A stretch of DNA of 64,000 nucleotides from Streptomyces sp. NRRL S-646 (GTDB taxonomy: Bacteria > Actinomycetota > Actinomycetes > Streptomycetales > Streptomycetaceae). The stretch spans positions 62,001 through 126,000 of the forward strand of contig NZ_JODC01000007.1 in NCBI RefSeq assembly GCF_000720765.1, read 5' to 3'. The notes under the pieces were generated by a model, which had not been told where the DNA came from, made no database searches, and saw nothing but the letters and a program-made list of their open reading frames with translations. Position numbers and translations under genes: made by a program. Below, one piece after another: positions 59,689 through 64,000 of this stretch. Each line of letters opens with the position of its first letter. Positions within the stretch are counted from its first letter, which is position 1.

Positions 59689-61536
59689 TCAGTGAGCGGT
59701 CAGGTGCCAGACGGCGGGTGTGTGCTGGTCGGGCGGGTACTGCGCGAGGTGCCCGTCGTCGGTCACGCTCAGCGCCATCCGCGTGATGGCGTTGAGGAGC
59801 CGGTAGCCGCCCGTGGCCGGTTCCAGCTCCCAGCGCTGGAGGGTGTTCGCGGGATCGCAGGTCTGGGCCGTTGCCTGCTCTCCGGGCTGGAGCGGCACGT
59901 TGAGCGTGAGTTTGCCTCCGCGGACTTCGAGGCAGCCGTCCCCGGTGCGCACGGTGGCATAACCGTCCGCCGTGCGCCGGACCTGGGCGTCGAAGGACGT
60001 GCCCGCCGTCCGGAAGGTGTACGTGCCGTCCGCGACCGGCAGCCGCGTCAGGTCCCGCCGGCCGGGCGCGTGGCCCACGGCGGTGCCGCGTGCCGTGAAC
60101 TCGGCGTAGGTGGCGTCGGGGTGCGGGGCGCCCCAGGTGGCCTGGGCGATGTGCCGTAGCGTGGGCCGGAGTTCGACGGCGACCTCGTTCTCGGTCTCGC
60201 CGCGGCCGTTGTCGGGCCAGAGGCTGATCTTCGCGCCGGTGATGCCCTTGTCGGAGGTCAGCTTCTCGCCTTCGAAGCTGCGCGGGTCCCAGCTCTGGTC
60301 GTACAGCGCCTTGGTGTCGCTGTGGAAGCCGCCCCGGACGAGGTAGAGCGAGTAGGCGGCGTTCATCAACGGGTAGCCCTGGGCGATGAGTCGGCTGGGT
60401 TTGGTGGTCACGTTCAGCCAGTGCTCTACCGTCGTGCCCGCCGCGACCGGGACGGTGTTGGCCCCGGTGAGGCCGTCGTTCCAGATGCGCAGTTGCCTGC
60501 CCTTGCTCGCGGCGTAGGCCTGGACGAGGTTGATGAAGTCGACGTAGGCGTCCTGCGGGGTGGCGTTCGCTCCGTACTTGGCCTGGGCGTAGCGCAGCAT
60601 CTGCGGGTACTTGGAGTAGTCGGAGCCGAGCATGTACTCGTCGGCGCCCATGTGCCAGGACTTGGCGGTGAAGACCTGCGCGTACTCGTCCATCAGGCTC
60701 GTGTAGTAGTCGAAGGCGGCCTGCTGGGTGACGTCGAGGCGGGCGGGCTGCTTGTTGCCGTCGGAGTCGGTCAGCTGCAGGTCCGGGCGGTTCTCGATCC
60801 ACGGGTCCATGTGCCCCGGGGAGTTGATCTCCGGAATGATCTCGACGTGGTACTTCTCGCCGAGGGCGACGAGGCTGCGGATCTCGTCCTTGGTGTAGTA
60901 GCCCCAGGTGTCGGCCTCGGGGTGGGCGTCGCTCTTCACCTTCAGTTCGAGGAGCAGCTGGTTGAGCTTGTGGTACGCCATCTCTCGGACCAGGTTCTCC
61001 AGCCAGGGCAGCGAGATGTGGATGTAGCAGGCGCAGACGCCGACGCCGCGTTCCTTGTAGCGCGGTACGTCGACCGTCCGGCCGGCCGGGATGCGGTCGC
61101 CCTGGGCGAGGAGCTGGAGGACGGTGCGGGTGCCGTGGAAGGCGCCGGTCTCGGTGGCGCCGGTCACCGTCAGCCGCCGGCCGGCGTGGAGTTCGTAGCC
61201 CTCGGCGCCGAGTGAGGTCGTCGCGGGCCGTACGTCGATCACGATGTCGCCGGTGCGGGCGCCGTCGCCGATGACCGGGACGGTGCCGTGGCCCGCCGCG
61301 CGCAGGTCGTCGGCGAGGGTGTCCGCGACCCGGCGCTCGGCGGGGCTGCCGGCCACCAGCCGCGTGCTCTTGCCGTACTGGTAACTTCCGCTCTCGGCCG
61401 TCCAGTTGGACAGCGCGGGGACTGTGACCGGCGTCTTCTCCTGGTCCTGCGCGACCGCCGACGTCGGCGCCACGAACAGCGTCAGCGCCGCCGCGACACC
61501 GAGCAGCCGCAGCTGTCTCCTTCTGAACTCACCCAT
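59689..61536 (-). CDS. Secreted GH20 hexosaminidase or lacto-N-biosidase
   Basis: 615 residues from ATG 61536. Signal peptide MGEFRRRQLRLLGVAAALTLFVAP, cleavage near 'AVAQ'. GH20 N-terminal domain (about 45-150), then the barrel: 'YKERGVGVCACYIHISLPWLENLVREMAYHKLNQLLLELKVKSD', 'IIPEINSPGHM', the catalytic Asp-Glu pair in 'SWHMGADEYML', and 'WNDGLTG', 'IAQGYPLMNAAYSLY'. A C-terminal ricin-like module (about 490-610, 'GDGCLEVRGGKLTLNVPLQPGEQ...QRWELEPA') may bind sugar. Substrate may be GlcNAc/GalNAc ends or lacto-N-biose, the latter known from Streptomyces GH20. It overlaps the first GH29 gene by eight bases. Confidence 0.88.
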   Translation of the reverse strand: MGEFRRRQLRLLGVAAALTLFVAPTSAVAQDQEKTPVTVPALSNWTAESGSYQYGKSTRLVAGSPAERRVADTLADDLRAAGHGTVPVIGDGARTGDIVIDVRPATTSLGAEGYELHAGRRLTVTGATETGAFHGTRTVLQLLAQGDRIPAGRTVDVPRYKERGVGVCACYIHISLPWLENLVREMAYHKLNQLLLELKVKSDAHPEADTWGYYTKDEIRSLVALGEKYHVEIIPEINSPGHMDPWIENRPDLQLTDSDGNKQPARLDVTQQAAFDYYTSLMDEYAQVFTAKSWHMGADEYMLGSDYSKYPQMLRYAQAKYGANATPQDAYVDFINLVQAYAASKGRQLRIWNDGLTGANTVPVAAGTTVEHWLNVTTKPSRLIAQGYPLMNAAYSLYLVRGGFHSDTKALYDQSWDPRSFEGEKLTSDKGITGAKISLWPDNGRGETENEVAVELRPTLRHIAQATWGAPHPDATYAEFTARGTAVGHAPGRRDLTRLPVADGTYTFRTAGTSFDAQVRRTADGYATVRTGDGCLEVRGGKLTLNVPLQPGEQATAQTCDPANTLQRWELEPATGGYRLLNAITRMALSVTDDGHLAQYPPDQHTPAVWHLTAH

Positions 61537-63889
61537 GCCACTCCACCTTGAACACCCACACGTGCTGTCCCGCATTCCGGGCTGTCTCGGGTACGTCGAT
61601 CACCAGTGCTCCCTTGCTGACGGTCCAGGTCAGCGGCCGGTCGTGGCCGAGCATCGTCACCTTGTCGCCGCCGCGGACCGGCACGGGCGCCTCGACGGTG
61701 AGCTTCGCGCCGGGGCGGGTCAGGGAGTGGATGTAGAAGGCCTGGTCGGGGCGGACCGTGAAGCGCAGGTCGTCGCCGAGCTGCGCCATCCGCGACCAGT
61801 ACGTCGTGTCGTAGATCGCCTCGCCGTTGACCTTGAGCCAGGCGCCCGTCTCGCGCAGCCGCATCTGCATGATCTGCGGGATGGTGCCGTCGGCGCGCGG
61901 GCCGATGTCGAGCAGGAAGTTGCCGTTCTTGGAGACGATGTCGACGAGACTGTGCACGACCTCCTCGGCGGTCATGTAGGCGTCGTCGGGGGTCGCGCCG
62001 TTGTAGCCGTAGCTGAAGGGGTCCAGGCCGCGGCTGGACTCCCACTTGGCGACAACCGTGTTCTCGTACGTCGTGTACTCGGGTGTCGTGAAGTCGTGGA
62101 AGGCGATGCCCGAGCGGTTGTTGACCGTGACGTCGATCGGACGGGCCCGGTTCTTGGCGTGGTTGAAGTACTCGGCGAGGACGTGGAGGCTGTCGTTCAC
62201 GCCGCCGATGTCGCACCAGATGAGCTCCGGGTCGTAGCCGTGGATCAGCTCGAGCAGCTGCGGGGCCTGGTAGTCCTTCACGTAGTCCTTGCCCGCGGTG
62301 TATCCGGTGTACGGGACCGGTTCGAGGGTGTACGGATTGCGCGGGGCGTGGCCCATCCACGGGTTGTCCGGGTTGAACCACTCGGGCATCGAGAAGTAGA
62401 GGCCGCGGTGGAGTTCGGGGGCGTAGCGCCGGGACGCCTCGAACAGCTCCTTGACCAGGTCCCGTTTCGGGCCCATCTTCACGGCGTTGCGGTCGGAGAC
62501 CTTGGTGTCCCACAGGGCGAAGCCCTCATGATGCTTCGAGGTGAGCACGTGGTACTGGGCGCCCGCGTCCCGGAACAGTTCCACCCAGGCGCGCGGGTCG
62601 TACTTCTCGGCGGTGAAGCGCGGGATGAAGTCGTCGTACGCGAAGGCCTCGCCGTAGGTGGCCCGGTGGTAGGCGTGGGTGGGGTTGTTCGGGTCCTGCA
62701 TCTGGTCCCAGTACCACTCGGCGTACTGCTTGCCGACCGGCGCCCAGGCGGGCACCGCGTAGACCCCCCAGTGGATGAAGATGCCGAACTTGGCGCCCTG
62801 GAACCAGTACGGGGCCTGGTGGCCGGAGAGGGAGGCCTCACTGGGCTGGTAGTCGGCCGTACCGAGCGTCAACCGGCCGTTTTGTACGGCGACTTGAGTG
62901 TCCCGTCCGGCGACGGTCACCGAGCCGTCCCGCTGCGTTCCGGGGGCGGTGCCCGTGCGGTTGCGGATGCCGACGCGGACGCGGGCCTGTTCGCCGGGGT
63001 CGAGGCGGCGGATGCGGGCGGGTTCGACGGTGCGGGCGCCGGGGACGTCGACGCGTACGGACACCCCGTCGGCGGCCAGGACGGCGACGGTGCCCGCGTT
63101 GACGACGGTGGCCTCGACGCTCTGGGCGCCAGTGGAGGGCAGCAGGGAGGAGGTGGAGCGGGCGTCGCGCAAGGCCAACGCCCGCCCCTGGGCGACGGGT
63201 TGGAGGGAGAGCGCGAAGACGTGCAGGGATGTCTTGTTCGCCTCGGCCGGGTTGGTGACCGGCAGGGTGACGGCGACGGCCTCGCGCTGCGGGTCCGTCC
63301 ACACCTGCGAGGTGCCGATGCCGACGCTGTGCCCGTCCTTGGTGCCGTCCGGCTTGTAGCGGTAGGGCGCGGACAGGGCGCCGCCCGCCGCGTACCAGTC
63401 GGCGCCGCCGAGGCCGGCGGTGCTGGTCGAGCCGTCGGCGTAGTGGACGGTGGCCTTGCCGGAGGCGTTGCCGTAGCTGCCGGCGGTGAGGAAGACAGCC
63501 GACAGATAGCGGCCCTTGGGCAGTTCGATGCGCTGGCCGAGCGCGACGACGTTGTTCCTGGCGCCCGCCGTCGCGGCCGGGAAGAGGAAGGGGATGCCGT
63601 CGACCTCGACGCGACCTGCGGGGAGCTCCTCGCCCGGGAACGTGTAACCGGAGCCGTCGAAGTCGCCGCCGGGGGCGGAGGCGGTGTCGATGCCGTCGTT
63701 GTCGTAGAGGCCGTCGAGCGGGACGGGGACCGGGTCGGGGACGGGGACCCAGGGGGAGGATCCGGCCGGGTCGTCGGCCGGTGTGGCGGCGTGTGCCTCG
63801 GGTGCGGTGGTGAGGGGCAGGGCGGCCGCGGCGGCGACTCCGGCGGCGGCCGTCAGGACCTGACGTCTTGGACAGGGACTCATACTCAT
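61529..63889 (-). CDS. Secreted GH29 alpha-L-fucosidase with N-terminal NPCBM-like and accessory domains
   Basis: 786 residues from ATG 63889 (GGGAG six bases upstream; other in-frame ATGs at 63883, 63907 and 63976). Signal MSMSPCPRRQVLTAAAGVAAAAALPL, probably Tat. An NPCBM-like beta domain (about 40-215), a linker 'STGAQSVEATVVNAGTVAVLAADGVSVRV', then the GH29 barrel (about 330-700): 'WFQGAKFGIFIHWGVYAVPAW', 'VLTSKHHEGFALWDTKVSDRNA', 'LYFSMPEWFNP', nucleophile Asp in 'PELIWCDIGGVND', and 'FLLDIGPRADGTIP'. It removes terminal or core fucose outside the cell. It is the first gene of the GH29-GH20-GH29 operon. Confidence 0.9.
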   Translation of the reverse strand: MSMSPCPRRQVLTAAAGVAAAAALPLTTAPEAHAATPADDPAGSSPWVPVPDPVPVPLDGLYDNDGIDTASAPGGDFDGSGYTFPGEELPAGRVEVDGIPFLFPAATAGARNNVVALGQRIELPKGRYLSAVFLTAGSYGNASGKATVHYADGSTSTAGLGGADWYAAGGALSAPYRYKPDGTKDGHSVGIGTSQVWTDPQREAVAVTLPVTNPAEANKTSLHVFALSLQPVAQGRALALRDARSTSSLLPSTGAQSVEATVVNAGTVAVLAADGVSVRVDVPGARTVEPARIRRLDPGEQARVRVGIRNRTGTAPGTQRDGSVTVAGRDTQVAVQNGRLTLGTADYQPSEASLSGHQAPYWFQGAKFGIFIHWGVYAVPAWAPVGKQYAEWYWDQMQDPNNPTHAYHRATYGEAFAYDDFIPRFTAEKYDPRAWVELFRDAGAQYHVLTSKHHEGFALWDTKVSDRNAVKMGPKRDLVKELFEASRRYAPELHRGLYFSMPEWFNPDNPWMGHAPRNPYTLEPVPYTGYTAGKDYVKDYQAPQLLELIHGYDPELIWCDIGGVNDSLHVLAEYFNHAKNRARPIDVTVNNRSGIAFHDFTTPEYTTYENTVVAKWESSRGLDPFSYGYNGATPDDAYMTAEEVVHSLVDIVSKNGNFLLDIGPRADGTIPQIMQMRLRETGAWLKVNGEAIYDTTYWSRMAQLGDDLRFTVRPDQAFYIHSLTRPGAKLTVEAPVPVRGGDKVTMLGHDRPLTWTVSKGALVIDVPETARNAGQHVWVFKVEWHG

Positions 63890-63904
63890 GAGCGGCTCCC
63901 GATT

Positions 63905-63986
63905 CATCCGATGTCTGATGATTGGGTGGACCCATAAGCCTGTCAATGGGGCGTGATCGCACAGGAGTTGACCCATTGATCGGATG
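63905..63986 (-). promoter_or_regulatory. Promoter and inverted repeats ahead of the fucosidase operon
   Basis: On the minus strand TTGACA (63941-63946) is followed after 17 bases by AATCAT (63918-63923), a fair sigma-70-type promoter. Two nested inverted repeats flank it: TCAATGGG (63943-63950) with CCCATTGA (63972-63979), and CATCCGATG (63905-63913) with GATCGGATG (63978-63986). They are candidate operators; the cognate regulator is not in the window or not recognisable. Confidence 0.55.
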
Positions 63987-64000
63987 ACCTGCGAGTGAAG

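Overview
The window looks like a Streptomyces chromosome. GC content is very high, GTG starts are frequent, stop/start overlaps of the GTGA or ATGA type are common, and it carries typical Streptomyces cassettes: a DUF574 methyltransferase, a COG4315 lipoprotein, a SpoIIE/HATPase fusion, a WhiJ-like regulator with a DUF397 protein, and an MsiK-dependent style of sugar transporter. No rRNA, tRNA, CRISPR array or intact insertion sequence was seen.

1-12.2 kb: an NTF2-like protein cut by the window edge, a probable LysR remnant, a beta-propeller lipoprotein, then a PAS-GGDEF-EAL c-di-GMP enzyme (RmdA-like) coupled to a methyltransferase and followed by a COG4315 lipoprotein. Next comes a cell-surface group: a proline-rich wall-spanning protein, a DUF4239 membrane protein, two convergent paralogous secreted proteins with C-terminal membrane tails, a class F sortase and a Tat-exported polysaccharide deacetylase. 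A nucleotidyltransferase-like protein closes the block.

12.2-31.4 kb: a lysX-type MprF/lysyl-tRNA synthetase fusion, a universal stress protein, a GlxA-type regulator with a divergent isochorismatase, and a deletion scar where two convergent genes both lost their 3' ends. Then a lipoprotein, a MarR regulator with a divergent alpha/beta hydrolase and two matching operators, a CapA-like protein, an ECF sigma / unknown / zinc anti-sigma / Ser-Thr kinase run, an Fpg/Nei glycosylase, a PAS-GAF-SpoIIE-HATPase protein, a lipase maturation factor and a cysteine-rich protein.

31.4-51.5 kb and 58.1-63.9 kb form a glycan-utilisation region. (a) 31.4-39.3 kb is an eight-gene operon for uptake of a hexose by a CUT2 ABC transporter and its non-phosphorylative oxidation, best explained as L-fucose to 2,4-diketo-3-deoxy-L-fuconate; a divergent FadR-type regulator has two operator-like sites. 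(b) 40.7-50.2 kb is an operon of CUT1 binding protein and two permeases, GH5, secreted GH85 endo-beta-N-acetylglucosaminidase and GH38 alpha-mannosidase, divergent from a LacI regulator with paired operators; it reads as an N-glycan uptake and dismantling system. (c) 58.1-63.9 kb is an operon of two secreted GH29 fucosidases and a secreted GH20 hexosaminidase. Together they could release fucose and mannose-GlcNAc oligosaccharides from fucosylated glycoproteins, import both and degrade both.

51.9-58.0 kb: a papain-like cysteine protease, an unknown partner and a convergent chagasin-like cysteine-protease inhibitor; then a HATPase / DUF397 / XRE-DUF5753 (WhiJ-like) set, a MaoC-like protein whose frame runs into a DedA gene, and a membrane protein of unknown role.
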